NCBI GenBank assembly: GCA_020444475.1
Contig: JAHLKV010000002.1
Span: forward strand, 620,001 to 684,000
Length of the DNA: 64,000 nt
From: a bacterium
Lineage (GTDB): Bacteria > Zixibacteria > MSB-5A5 > GN15 > FEB-12
Reading direction: 5' to 3'
The notes under the pieces are model-generated. The model searched no databases. It was not told the DNA's origin and worked only from the letters and a program-made list of their open reading frames with translations. Both the position numbers and the translations under genes were made by a program. Shown piece after piece: positions 42,393 to 51,699 of this stretch; within the stretch, counting starts at the first letter, position 1; every line of letters starts with the position of its first letter.

Positions 42393-44861
42393 ATGACTGC
42401 AAAGTTCCTCTATCGACTTCTCATCACCGTGACCATGGTGACACTGGTGCTCACCACGGGCTGCGAGAGGGATGTTGATACGCTCAGTCCAGCTCCCCTT
42501 CCCACCAGTCCTGAGGTTTTTCTCGATGTTTTTGGACCGGATGTCGACTACCAGGCATTCTCCAATTCAAAGCTGGATGCCCTGACAATCGATGGGGTAG
42601 TGAAGCATGAAGGTTCCAAATCAATGCGGATCACGGTCCCGAGTGTCGGTGATCCTTCTGGTTGGTTTGCCGGCGGTGCGTTTGTTACCGGCTCGCCGCG
42701 CAATCTTTCGGGCTACAACGCCCTGACGTTCTACGCCAAGGCCAGCATGGTTGCTCCCCTCGGCCTGGCAGGATTCGGCAACGACAACACCGGCACGTCC
42801 AAGTTCACGGCGTGGCAGACAGATCTGTCGCTTACGACTGTTTGGCAGAAATACATCATCCCGATTCCGCTGGGGCAGAGGCTCCAGGCCGAACAGGGAG
42901 TGTTCCAGTATTCTGCCGGGGCGGATGGCAACGGCGACGGGTACTACATCTGGTTCGACGAGGTCCAGTTCGAAAACCTGGGGACCATTGCCCATCCACG
43001 GCCTGCCATATCAAGTCAGACGGTTAGCGCACAGATCGGAGATTCCGTGATTGTTGACGGCACCATCGTGACATTCGATATTGCGGGTTCCGAGGTGGTA
43101 GTAAACGCAGCTCCCGGTTACTTCAGTTTCGAGTCATCGGATGAGTCAGTAGCTACGGTTGATGCCGATGGCGTGATAGAAGCAGTGGGCGTCGGCAGCG
43201 CGACCATCACCGCACAGCTGGGCACAGTCGATGCTGCCGGATCAGTGGTGGTGACTGTGCAGGGTGCCTCGCCGGGTCCGACGGCTGCAGCGCCGACACC
43301 TACCCTACCGGCCGGTGACGTTATCTCGCTGTTCAGTAACGCCTACACTGATGTCTCGGTCGATACATGGTCGGCCGCCTGGGACGTCGCTGATCTTGCC
43401 GATATCCAGATTGCCGGCGATGACACCAAGCTCTACACGAATCTCAGCTTCGCCGGCATCGAGTTCACTTCGTCACCTATCGATGCATCCGCTATGACCC
43501 ACTTCCATATGGATGTCTGGACACCCGATCCGACGGCGGCTCCGGCCGCGTTTAAGATCAAGCTTGTCGACTTCGGTGCCGATGGCGCTTTTGGTGGCGG
43601 GGACGATGTCGAACACGAACTGTTGCTGAACGGCTCAACGACGCCTGCGATGGCCACGGGAACCTGGGTCGGACTCGACATCCCCCTGTCAGACTTCGCG
43701 GGCTTGACGACTCAGGGGCATCTCGCGCAACTGATCATTTCCGGGGATCCAAACACCGTCTATCTGGACAACGTGTACTTCTTCACTGCCTCGGCATCGA
43801 CCGAACCATCGGTAGCCGCTCCGACACCCACTCAGTCGGCCGGCGAGGTAATTTCGCTCTTCAGCAACGCCTACACGAACGTTACGGTAGATACGTGGTC
43901 GGCGGCATGGGACAACGCCGACGTAGCCGATGTCCAGGTAGTGGGCAATGACACAAAACTGTACACCAATCTGATCTTCGCGGGAATCGAGTTCACCTCG
44001 GCTCCGATTGATGCAACTTCGATGACACACTTCCATATGGACGTGTGGACACCTGACCCGACCGCGTCGCCGGCCGTCTTCAGGATGAAGCTGGTCGACT
44101 TCGGTGCCGACGGTGGCTTCGGCGGCGGCGATGATGTTGAGCACGAGTTGACATTTGATGCGACGACGACCCCGGCGTTGACAACCGGCAACTGGATCGG
44201 TTTTGATTTGCCGTTAGCTGATTTCACCAACCTGACCACAACGGGGCACTTGGCGCAGCTCATCATCGTCGCTGATCCGGGTCCCAATACAGTCTATATC
44301 GACAACGTCTACTTCTACGGCGCGGGCGGGACGCCGACGGAACCGTCCACGGCGGCCCCCACCCCAACTTACCCCCCCGGTGATGTCATCGCACTCTTCA
44401 GCGATCCGTACACCGATGTCACCGTTGACACGTGGTCGGCGACATGGGACAACGCTGATCTGGTCGATACCGTGGTGGCCGGTGATGCGACCAAGCTTTA
44501 CACGAACCTGGTGTTTGCCGGGATCGAGTTCACCTCGCAAACCATTGACGCCACGACCATGACGCACTTCCGCATCGATATCTGGACACCCGATTCGACC
44601 GCAGCGCCGGCGGCGTTCAGGGTCAAACTTGTCGATTTCGGCGCCGACGGTGGTTTCGGCGGGGGGGACGATGTTGAACACGAACTGACATTCGATGCGA
44701 CGACCACCCCGGCGTTGATCACGGGCAACTGGATCAGCTTCGATTTACCCTTAACCGATTTCACCAACCTGACGACAACGGGGCACTTGGCGCAGCTCAT
44801 AATCGTAGCTGATCCTGGTCCGAACACCGTGTACATGGACAACGTGCTGTTTCACCGATGA
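42393..44861 (+). CDS. Glycan-binding surface lipoprotein with three repeated domains
   Basis: An 822-residue lipoprotein (signal and lipobox LVLTTGC, Cys near residue 25). It contains a carbohydrate-binding-like domain (about 35-205), an Ig-like BIG2 domain (about 215-295, DESVATVDADGVIEAVGVGS), and three tandem beta-sandwich domains of about 177 residues (starting near 307, 484 and 663; each has VDTWSAxWD and KLVDFGADG). The same domain opens the glycosidase-barrel protein at 51700-55497. It probably binds beta-glucan at the cell surface, like SusE/F or SGBP proteins. GGAGG precedes ATG 42393, and the stop overlaps the ROK gene. Confidence 0.8.
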   Translation: MTAKFLYRLLITVTMVTLVLTTGCERDVDTLSPAPLPTSPEVFLDVFGPDVDYQAFSNSKLDALTIDGVVKHEGSKSMRITVPSVGDPSGWFAGGAFVTGSPRNLSGYNALTFYAKASMVAPLGLAGFGNDNTGTSKFTAWQTDLSLTTVWQKYIIPIPLGQRLQAEQGVFQYSAGADGNGDGYYIWFDEVQFENLGTIAHPRPAISSQTVSAQIGDSVIVDGTIVTFDIAGSEVVVNAAPGYFSFESSDESVATVDADGVIEAVGVGSATITAQLGTVDAAGSVVVTVQGASPGPTAAAPTPTLPAGDVISLFSNAYTDVSVDTWSAAWDVADLADIQIAGDDTKLYTNLSFAGIEFTSSPIDASAMTHFHMDVWTPDPTAAPAAFKIKLVDFGADGAFGGGDDVEHELLLNGSTTPAMATGTWVGLDIPLSDFAGLTTQGHLAQLIISGDPNTVYLDNVYFFTASASTEPSVAAPTPTQSAGEVISLFSNAYTNVTVDTWSAAWDNADVADVQVVGNDTKLYTNLIFAGIEFTSAPIDATSMTHFHMDVWTPDPTASPAVFRMKLVDFGADGGFGGGDDVEHELTFDATTTPALTTGNWIGFDLPLADFTNLTTTGHLAQLIIVADPGPNTVYIDNVYFYGAGGTPTEPSTAAPTPTYPPGDVIALFSDPYTDVTVDTWSATWDNADLVDTVVAGDATKLYTNLVFAGIEFTSQTIDATTMTHFRIDIWTPDSTAAPAAFRVKLVDFGADGGFGGGDDVEHELTFDATTTPALITGNWISFDLPLTDFTNLTTTGHLAQLIIVADPGPNTVYMDNVLFHR
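43314..44858 (+). repeat. Three tandem in-frame repeats of about 530 bp
   Basis: Equivalent positions recur at 43314, 43842 and 44379 (periods 528 and 537 bp). They encode the three binding domains of the surface lipoprotein. The similarity is high enough at DNA level to suggest recent duplication. Confidence 0.85.
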
Positions 44862-46147
44862 GGAAATCGACAGGGAAAATACCGCTGGGCGGTGGTGTCG
44901 GTCGCAATCGGACGGTGAACGCCGACGGGCAGACCAACGTGTCAGAGCGGGGGCTGTCGCTGGCCGACAGGGTCCTCCGGCTTATCTGGGAGGAGCAACA
45001 GATCTCTCGCGCTGAGATAGCGCGAACCGCGGAGATGTCTCGATCGACCGTGTCAGAGATTGTTGATGACCTCCTGAAGGTTGGTTTGATAGCCGAGGTC
45101 GGGGCGGGCCCTTCGCGTGGAGGCCGTCGGCCAATCGTGCTCGAGTTTCAGGACACGGCCCGGGGTATTCTGGGCGTCGATATAGGCGCCACCCACGTGT
45201 CAGTGGTACTCACCGACCTGCGCGGGCGCGAGCTGGCCTGGAAAGAACAAAGACACCCCGTGCGCAGCGACCCGCAGGGGACTCGGGCACTCGTGATGAA
45301 TCTGTGCGATGCCTGTCTTGGGTCATGGCACGGCGGTTCCAGCCGTCTGCTCAGTATCGGGGTAGCTGTTCCCAGTCCCGTCGATCCGGTGCATCCGGAG
45401 TGGTTGTCGGAAGTGGTTATTCCAAACTGGCAGGGTCGCAGCGAGCTGGAACGATTGCATCAGAAGTATGACGCTCCCGTGTATGTGGATAATGATGCTA
45501 ACTGTGGCGCCATAGCCGAGCACTGGTGGGGTGCGGGGCGGGGAATCAGCAATTTCGTTTATGTGAAGTTGGCCTACGGCATCGGCGCCGGATACATTCT
45601 CAACGGAGAGATCTACCGGGGTGCCGGTGGTGCTGCCGGCGAGTTCGGACACATGCCGATCGATCCCCGCGGCGAGACCTGCGTGTGCGGTTTGAAGGGC
45701 TGCCTGGCGACATTCGTCGGCACTGAGGCGTTGGAGGCACGTACCCGAGCGTTGCGCGCCGATTTCCCGGACAGTGCCTGGAGTGATGATCAGCCGAGTC
45801 TTGCTGCGCTGCTGGACCAGGCCCTGGCCGGAGACGCGCTGGCGTTGAAAGTTGTTGAGGAGGCGGCAGATCACCTCGGGACGGCAGTTGCAAGCTGGCT
45901 CAACCTCATGAACCCAACCATGGTCGTGCTCGGCGGCGGCCTGACCAAACTCGGAGATGTCCTGCTTACACCGATTCGCAATAAAGTAAAGGCGTGCACG
46001 CTGGTAAGTGCGGCCGCCATGGCAAAGATCAGAACCAGTGAACTCGGACCGCGGGCGGTTGCCTTGGGGGCTGCTACCCTGGCCCTTGAGGCGGCGTTCG
46101 CCGAGCCGAGTCTCTTCCGGCGTAAAGCTCGCCCGGAGGTGCGATAA
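44858..46147 (+). CDS. ROK-family transcriptional repressor
   Basis: A 429-residue regulator. An N-terminal winged HTH (SRAEIARTAEMSRSTVSEIV, about residues 49-68) is followed by the ROK sugar-kinase-like domain with GVDIGATHVSVVL and the zinc motif CVCGLKGC. It should bind a sugar or sugar phosphate and leave its operator. It overlaps the lipoprotein gene by 4 bp and the GH16 gene by 1 bp. Two palindromes of XylR type (42293-42315 and 55795-55823) are the probable binding sites. Regulatory rather than kinase function is inferred from the HTH. Confidence 0.88.
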   Translation: MRKSTGKIPLGGGVGRNRTVNADGQTNVSERGLSLADRVLRLIWEEQQISRAEIARTAEMSRSTVSEIVDDLLKVGLIAEVGAGPSRGGRRPIVLEFQDTARGILGVDIGATHVSVVLTDLRGRELAWKEQRHPVRSDPQGTRALVMNLCDACLGSWHGGSSRLLSIGVAVPSPVDPVHPEWLSEVVIPNWQGRSELERLHQKYDAPVYVDNDANCGAIAEHWWGAGRGISNFVYVKLAYGIGAGYILNGEIYRGAGGAAGEFGHMPIDPRGETCVCGLKGCLATFVGTEALEARTRALRADFPDSAWSDDQPSLAALLDQALAGDALALKVVEEAADHLGTAVASWLNLMNPTMVVLGGGLTKLGDVLLTPIRNKVKACTLVSAAAMAKIRTSELGPRAVALGAATLALEAAFAEPSLFRRKARPEVR

Positions 46148-46962
46148 TGACCGAAAAACGAATGACCATCTTCGTGATGGCGATGTTGCTCATCTCGCTT
46201 GCGTTGTTCGGGTGCAGTGATTCCACCAGTTCGGAAGACGAGTGGCAGCTCGTGTGGCACGATGAATTCACCGGGTCGGCCGGACAGCTGCCGGACGCCG
46301 ACAAGTGGGGCTACGACATCGGTACCGACTGGGGCAACGGCCAGCTTGAGTATGACACTGATCGCCCCGAGAACGTGTCACTTGACGGCAATGGCAATCT
46401 GGCCATTGTTGCGCGTGCGGAGTCGTACCAGGGGCGCAACTATACGTCTGCCCGAATCACCACGCGCGGCCTGTTCGAACCGACGTACGGCCGTTTCGAG
46501 GCGCGGATGAAAATGCCCTGGGGGCAGGGTATCTGGCCGGCCTTCTGGTTACTCGGAGCCAACATAGACTCTGTCGGTTGGCCGCAGTGCGGCGAGATCG
46601 ATATCATGGAGTATCGCGGCCAGGAGCCGCTCTTCGTACATGGTACGATTCACGGTCCGGGCTATTCCGGCCCGCAAGCCGTTACCCGCCGATTCAGCCT
46701 GGTTAACGACAGGTTTGATACCGGCTTCCATACCTTTGCGATCGAATGGAGACCAAACGAGATCAGGTGGTTTGTGGACGGCCGACTATACCACACCGCC
46801 ACTCCGGCTGACGTTTCCGGTGAGTGGGTGTACGACCACCCCTACTACATCATCCTGAATCTTGCGGTAGGCGGCAGTTATGTTGGGCCGCCCAACGCGA
46901 GTACGGTTTTCCCGCAGACGTTGTTGATCGACTGGGTGCGGGTCTATCGGGCGGTCCCATGA
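46147..46962 (+). CDS. GH16 endo-beta-glucanase lipoprotein (laminarinase-like)
   Basis: A 271-residue lipoprotein (LISLALFGC, lipid Cys near residue 25) with a single GH16 jelly-roll domain. The catalytic motif ExDxxE is Glu150-Asp152-Glu155 in GEIDIMEY. Conserved tryptophans in GIWPAFWLLG and the strand HTFAIEWRPNEIRWFVDG are visible. Family members with this motif mostly cleave beta-1,3- or mixed beta-1,3/1,4-glucans. It would act at the outer surface or in the periplasm to release oligosaccharides for the downstream symporter. It follows the ROK gene directly (TAATG). Confidence 0.92.
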   Translation: MTEKRMTIFVMAMLLISLALFGCSDSTSSEDEWQLVWHDEFTGSAGQLPDADKWGYDIGTDWGNGQLEYDTDRPENVSLDGNGNLAIVARAESYQGRNYTSARITTRGLFEPTYGRFEARMKMPWGQGIWPAFWLLGANIDSVGWPQCGEIDIMEYRGQEPLFVHGTIHGPGYSGPQAVTRRFSLVNDRFDTGFHTFAIEWRPNEIRWFVDGRLYHTATPADVSGEWVYDHPYYIILNLAVGGSYVGPPNASTVFPQTLLIDWVRVYRAVP

Positions 46963-47056
46963 GAATGCTGACCTGGTGCTTGACCGGGCAGTTTCGGTTA
47001 AGTTCTGAGATTCCCGCCGGATCTCTTCTCATAACGAGCGAGCGGAGGATCCACGT

Positions 47057-50000
47057 ATGAGTCAGCAGGCTCACTATGAAACAGCGCCCCAGGATCGAAT
47101 ATCCTTTGGCGCGAAAGTAGTCTACGGGCTGGGGGCGTTTGTCAACAATCTGCTGGCCGCCGCAAGCGGCGGTATGATGATCGTCCTTAATCTCGGCCTG
47201 GGTATGAGCCCGGCCCTGGTGGGACTACTCGGCGCGCTTCCGCGACTGACCGACGCCATCACCGATCCCCTGATGGGGTATATCTCCGATCACACCCGAT
47301 CCAAGTACGGACGACGGCGGCCGTACATCTTTCTCGGTGCGATCGGCGCCGGCGTGATTTTCGCGTTGCTGTGGCAGTTGCCGAGCGGACAGAGCGACAC
47401 GTTCTATTTCGTGTATTTCCTGGTCGGGTCGATCCTGTTCTACCTGGGCTATACCGTGTTCGCCACGCCATGGGTGGCGCTCGGGTACGAACTCACGCCC
47501 GATTATCACGAGCGCACCCGGCTCATGGGTGTCCAGAACTTCATCGGTCAGCTCGCCTATGTCGTTTCGCCCTGGTTCCTGTGGATCATGACCTACAAGG
47601 GATTTTTCGACGATCAGGTTTCGGGAGCGGCCGGGCTGGCGATTATCATAGCGGCGGTGTCGATAGGATTCGGCATACTGCCCGCGATCTTTCTCAGGGA
47701 ACGATTCAAGGACCACACCGTCGAAGAGAAAAACGCGGCCAACGGCGCGGCGGTGGCGGTGTCGCAGGGGGCCGTTCTTCGCAACATCATGGAGTTCTTC
47801 AGGGGTTTCGCGGCAACTCTCAAATCAGGTCCTTTTCTAAAATTGTGTCTGGCCACCTTCCTGGTGTTCAACGGCTTCATGCTGGTATCATCGTTCCAGT
47901 TCTATGTGATCATCTATTATGTGACCGGCGGTGATCAGCAGCTGGGGGCTGAGTATGCCGGCTATGCCGGAACGGTCAGCGCCGCGTCCACGTTTCTGGT
48001 GATCGTTTTGGTCACCTGGATCGGTACGAAGATCGGTAAGCGACGGGCGTTCTTCATTGCCACCGGCGTGTCCATGATCGGCTATGCCCTGAAATGGGTT
48101 TGTTATAACCCTGATATTCCGTGGCTGGTTGTCCTTCCGGCCCCCCTGCTTGCTTTTGGTCTCGGCGGTCTGTTTACGCTCATGCCGTCGATGGTGGCCG
48201 ATGTCGTTGATATGGATGAGTTGAGTAGTCACGAACGGCGTGAAGGAATGTTCGGCTCGATATTCTGGTGGGTGGTGAAGGTCGGCATGGCCGCGGCGCT
48301 GGCGGGCGGCGGGGTGCTGCTGGAGGCGACCGGTTTCGATGTCGCGCTCGGAGGCAATCAAGCCGAGAGTACTATCTTCTTCATGCGGTTGTGTGACGCC
48401 GGCATCCCGATTATCTCATCGGTAATCGCGATCTGGGCAGTCGCGAAGTTCCCGATTACCGAAAAAGTGGCGTATGAAGTTCGTACCGAACTCGAGCGCC
48501 GGCGTGGGACACCGCATGACGCGGCCCGCAGTCGCGTACCCTCTCACATTGGAGAACCTGAACTGGTGAGGACATTGATGGACAGCAAGAGCATAGTAGA
48601 GAAAGTTGAAGACCTCCTGGCGAGGATGAGTTTGGAACAGAAGATCGGCCAGATGCTGCAGACCGAGCGTCTGGCCGTGCGTCCCGACCAGGTCAAGGAA
48701 CATCACATAGGCTCGGTACTCAGTGGTGGCGGCTCGAATCCCGGCAACAACACACCGTTAGACTGGGTGGCGATGAACGATGCCTACTGGGCCGCCTCCA
48801 TGGAGGCGGATGAGCGCCATCTCCCTATCCCCCTGCTCTACGGCGTTGATGCCATCCACGGCCACAACAATGTTCGCGGCGCCACGGTTTTTCCGCACAA
48901 TATCGGTCTGGGCGCCGCCAATGATCCCGAATTGCTGGAGCGAATCGCTCGAACCACGGCGAGAGAGATCCTTGCGACCGGCGTAGAGTGGACGTTCGCG
49001 CCAACCCTGGCGGTGGCGCGCGACGACCACTGGGGGCGGACATACGAGAGCTACTCCGAGGATCCGGAGATCGTCAGTGCCTATGCTGAACGGTTTGTCA
49101 ACGGCCTGCAGGGTGATCTGGGACGGGACAGCGTATTGTCCTGTGCCAAGCACTGGGTGGGTGACGGCGGTACCGAACACGGTATTGATCAGGGCGATAC
49201 CAGGGTCTCACTGGACGAGCTCGAACGCATTCACATAGCCCCGTATTACAGTGCGATCAAATCGAGTGTGCTGACCGTCATGGCTTCCTACAACAGCTGG
49301 AACGGAAACAAATGCCATGGTCATCATTATCTGCTGACGGATTTGCTGAAGAAGCGTATGGGCTTCAAGGGATTCATCATATCCGACTGGAATGGTACGG
49401 ACCAGCTTGCGGAGAACTTTGAGGAGGCCGTCGGTCTCGCGGCCAACGCGGGTGTCGACATGTTCATGGTGCCGGAGAAATGGCGGGAGTTCATTGCTGC
49501 CATGAAGAACCTGGCGCAGAATGGCTCCGTGCCGATACAGCGCATCGATGATGCGGTACGGAGAATCCTGACCGTGAAGTTTGCGTACGGTCTCTTCGAG
49601 AAGCCACGCCCGGCGGAACGGTACTGGTCGAACCATGCCAGCTTCGGCTCACAGGAGCATCGCGAAGTGGCCCGGGAGGCGGTCAGGAAGTCTCTGGTCC
49701 TTCTGAAGAATGACAATTCCGTTCTGCCGGTGGAGAAGGGTGCGCGCATACTGGTCGCCGGCAAGAGTGCCGACAATCGAGGCCACCAGTGCGGCGGTTT
49801 CACGGTCGAATGGCAGGGGACATCGGGCAACCACGCTATCGAAGGTGGAACCTCGATTTGGGAAGGTATTCACCGCATGGCGCCGAATGCTGTGTTGAGC
49901 GAAGATGGTTCTGCCGCCGACTCGCAGGAGTTCGACGTTGCCTTCGTGGTGATCGGAGAGCGTCCGTACGCCGAGGGACTCGGTGACGTGCGCCGAGACG

Positions 50001-50386
50001 GCGCTGTCTCGCGGGGTTCCACGCCTGAGCGGCCGGATCTTGTGCTCAAGCCGTATGCCGACACCCTGGAGTTGGCTGTGACGCACCCTGAGGATCTGCG
50101 GGTCATCAAGCGAATCTCTCAGAGGGGAATACCGGTCGTGGCCATTCTGATCTCCGGGCGACCGCTGGTGGTCAATCAGGAACTCAGCGAATCTGCGGCG
50201 TTTGTCGCGGCATGGTTACCCGGCTCCGAGGGTCAGGGAGTGGCCGATGTCCTGCTGGGGGATTTCGACTTCCAGGGCAAGCTGTCATTCTCCTGGCCGG
50301 CACACCCGGATCAGAAACTCAACAGGGGCGACGATCCGTACGAACCGCTGTATTCCTATGGATACGGGTTACGCTACCGCGGCTAA
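47057..50386 (+). CDS. Sugar:cation symporter fused to GH3 beta-glucosidase
   Basis: A continuous 1109-codon frame. Residues 1-485 are a GPH/MFS symporter of about 12 helices with DPLMGYISDHTRSKYGRRRP near residue 75. A short linker (RRGTPHDAARSRVPSHIGEP) leads into a complete GH3 enzyme from about residue 508: NVRGATVFPHNIGLG, CAKHWVGDGGT, and the nucleophile Asp777 in FIISDWNGTD. The GH3 part has no signal peptide, and both symporter ends should be cytoplasmic, so oligosaccharides could be split as they enter. An internal ATG at 48578 with GGTGAGG upstream might also give free GH3. The fusion is unusual; a sequencing error removing a stop is the alternative. Confidence 0.88.
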   Translation: MSQQAHYETAPQDRISFGAKVVYGLGAFVNNLLAAASGGMMIVLNLGLGMSPALVGLLGALPRLTDAITDPLMGYISDHTRSKYGRRRPYIFLGAIGAGVIFALLWQLPSGQSDTFYFVYFLVGSILFYLGYTVFATPWVALGYELTPDYHERTRLMGVQNFIGQLAYVVSPWFLWIMTYKGFFDDQVSGAAGLAIIIAAVSIGFGILPAIFLRERFKDHTVEEKNAANGAAVAVSQGAVLRNIMEFFRGFAATLKSGPFLKLCLATFLVFNGFMLVSSFQFYVIIYYVTGGDQQLGAEYAGYAGTVSAASTFLVIVLVTWIGTKIGKRRAFFIATGVSMIGYALKWVCYNPDIPWLVVLPAPLLAFGLGGLFTLMPSMVADVVDMDELSSHERREGMFGSIFWWVVKVGMAAALAGGGVLLEATGFDVALGGNQAESTIFFMRLCDAGIPIISSVIAIWAVAKFPITEKVAYEVRTELERRRGTPHDAARSRVPSHIGEPELVRTLMDSKSIVEKVEDLLARMSLEQKIGQMLQTERLAVRPDQVKEHHIGSVLSGGGSNPGNNTPLDWVAMNDAYWAASMEADERHLPIPLLYGVDAIHGHNNVRGATVFPHNIGLGAANDPELLERIARTTAREILATGVEWTFAPTLAVARDDHWGRTYESYSEDPEIVSAYAERFVNGLQGDLGRDSVLSCAKHWVGDGGTEHGIDQGDTRVSLDELERIHIAPYYSAIKSSVLTVMASYNSWNGNKCHGHHYLLTDLLKKRMGFKGFIISDWNGTDQLAENFEEAVGLAANAGVDMFMVPEKWREFIAAMKNLAQNGSVPIQRIDDAVRRILTVKFAYGLFEKPRPAERYWSNHASFGSQEHREVAREAVRKSLVLLKNDNSVLPVEKGARILVAGKSADNRGHQCGGFTVEWQGTSGNHAIEGGTSIWEGIHRMAPNAVLSEDGSAADSQEFDVAFVVIGERPYAEGLGDVRRDGAVSRGSTPERPDLVLKPYADTLELAVTHPEDLRVIKRISQRGIPVVAILISGRPLVVNQELSESAAFVAAWLPGSEGQGVADVLLGDFDFQGKLSFSWPAHPDQKLNRGDDPYEPLYSYGYGLRYRG

Positions 50387-50491
50387 GTCCGTTTGATACC
50401 CACATTGAATCTGCACGTGAATGCCGGAAGTAAATTCTTCCGGCATTCTTTACTGGCGCCAACCGCCGCGCACATGAAGAGAGAGGTCGCT

Positions 50492-51616
50492 ATGAGATTG
50501 ATGACAGGTTGGCTAGTCTTGCTTTCGACTGCATTTCTTGCCACGACGTTCACCGTGTGCGGCCAGGGGGATTCGCACATCACTGCCGACGATCTGCGGT
50601 TGCTGCTGGCTGATGTACGAGGGGAGTTGGAGTCAAATGCGGCGCAGCCGAAGCAGGCCCCCTTTGCACCGCGATCGTTCAGGCCGTTCATGGAAGACGA
50701 GTGGATAGGGAATGCTGTCTCGTATGGTCCGTATCGTCGCGGGCAGGCACCCGGTACGGCAGGTCCGAGTGAGGAGGAAATATTCGAAGACCTCACCATT
50801 ATCACCCGATATTGGAGTTTGATTCGCATCTATGGCGCCGACGATGATGCTGAGCGCATCCTCAAGGTGATCGATGGAAACGATCTGCCGGTCAGGGTGA
50901 TGCTGGGGGTGTGGCTCGAACCGGAGGAGAGCAACGCTGAGCGCAGGAGCGACAACATTACCCAGGTGCTGCGCGGCATCGAGCTGGCGAATCTGTATCC
51001 CGATATCGTGATCGCCGTCAATGTCGGTAACGAAACGCAGGTCTTCTGGTCCGCTCATAAAATGAATCCGACCACGCTGGTTCACTACATTCGGGCACTG
51101 CGGAAGAATGTGTCTGCGCCGGTGACCACTGCCGATGACTACAATTTCTGGAACAAGCCGGAAAGCGGAGTGGTAGCCGGCGAGGTCGACTTCATCGTTA
51201 CCCACATCTACCCGCTCTGGAACGGAAAGACGCTGGATGAGGCGATCGTGTGGATGGACCAGATGTATCGCGAGATTCAGGGAATGCACTCCGATAAGGT
51301 AGTGGTGATCGGTGAAACAGGATGGGCTACGGACTACAATGCCGGGAAGACCGGTCCCGGCCAGCAGGGGACACTCGTCAAGGGCGAGGTTGGGCTGGAG
51401 GCACAGGCGGCCTATCTGGTCCAGCACAACGAGTGGGTCGACACCAACCGCATTACATGCTTCCTCTTTGAGGTTTTTGACGAGCCGTGGAAGGGCGGCG
51501 GCGAGAGTTCGCCGGCCAATGAGATCGAGAAACACTGGGGGGTTTTCTACGAAGATCGAACTCCCAAGCCTTCCTTCATCGAGTATCTGTCTCTCAGCGG
51601 CAAGTCCGAGCGATAG
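50492..51616 (+). CDS. GH17 beta-1,3-glucan hydrolase, exported
   Basis: A 374-residue TIM-barrel enzyme of the GH17 type. The signal segment LVLLSTAFLATTFTVCG may also be a lipoprotein signal. The acid/base is Glu181 in VNVGNETQVFW and the nucleophile is Glu275 in VVIGETGWATD. GH17 cleaves beta-1,3-glucan chains or transglycosylates them. ATG 50492 has GAGAGAGG upstream; ATG 50474 adds six residues. It ends the glucan operon just before a bidirectional terminator, and its product range complements GH16 and GH3. Confidence 0.88.
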   Translation: MRLMTGWLVLLSTAFLATTFTVCGQGDSHITADDLRLLLADVRGELESNAAQPKQAPFAPRSFRPFMEDEWIGNAVSYGPYRRGQAPGTAGPSEEEIFEDLTIITRYWSLIRIYGADDDAERILKVIDGNDLPVRVMLGVWLEPEESNAERRSDNITQVLRGIELANLYPDIVIAVNVGNETQVFWSAHKMNPTTLVHYIRALRKNVSAPVTTADDYNFWNKPESGVVAGEVDFIVTHIYPLWNGKTLDEAIVWMDQMYREIQGMHSDKVVVIGETGWATDYNAGKTGPGQQGTLVKGEVGLEAQAAYLVQHNEWVDTNRITCFLFEVFDEPWKGGGESSPANEIEKHWGVFYEDRTPKPSFIEYLSLSGKSER

Positions 51617-51640
51617 TTTTGCTCGCTGATTCTGTAGAAG

Positions 51641-51676
51641 AAAAGGGTGACCCGGATTCCCGGATCACCCTCTTTT
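51641..51676. terminator. Bidirectional terminator between convergent genes
   Basis: AAAAGGGTGA, CCGG, loop, CCGG, TCACCCTCTTTT: a stem of AGGGTGA/TCACCCT plus inner CCGG/CCGG with one mismatch. A-run and T-run flank it, so it can end both the GH17 and the glycosidase-barrel transcripts. Confidence 0.85.
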
Positions 51677-51699
51677 CACTGGTTATGAAATGCTTGTGA

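Noticed and set aside
50633-51535. A 300-codon minus-strand frame opposite the GH17 gene
   Set aside because: It is antisense to catalytic motifs and has no recognisable domain.
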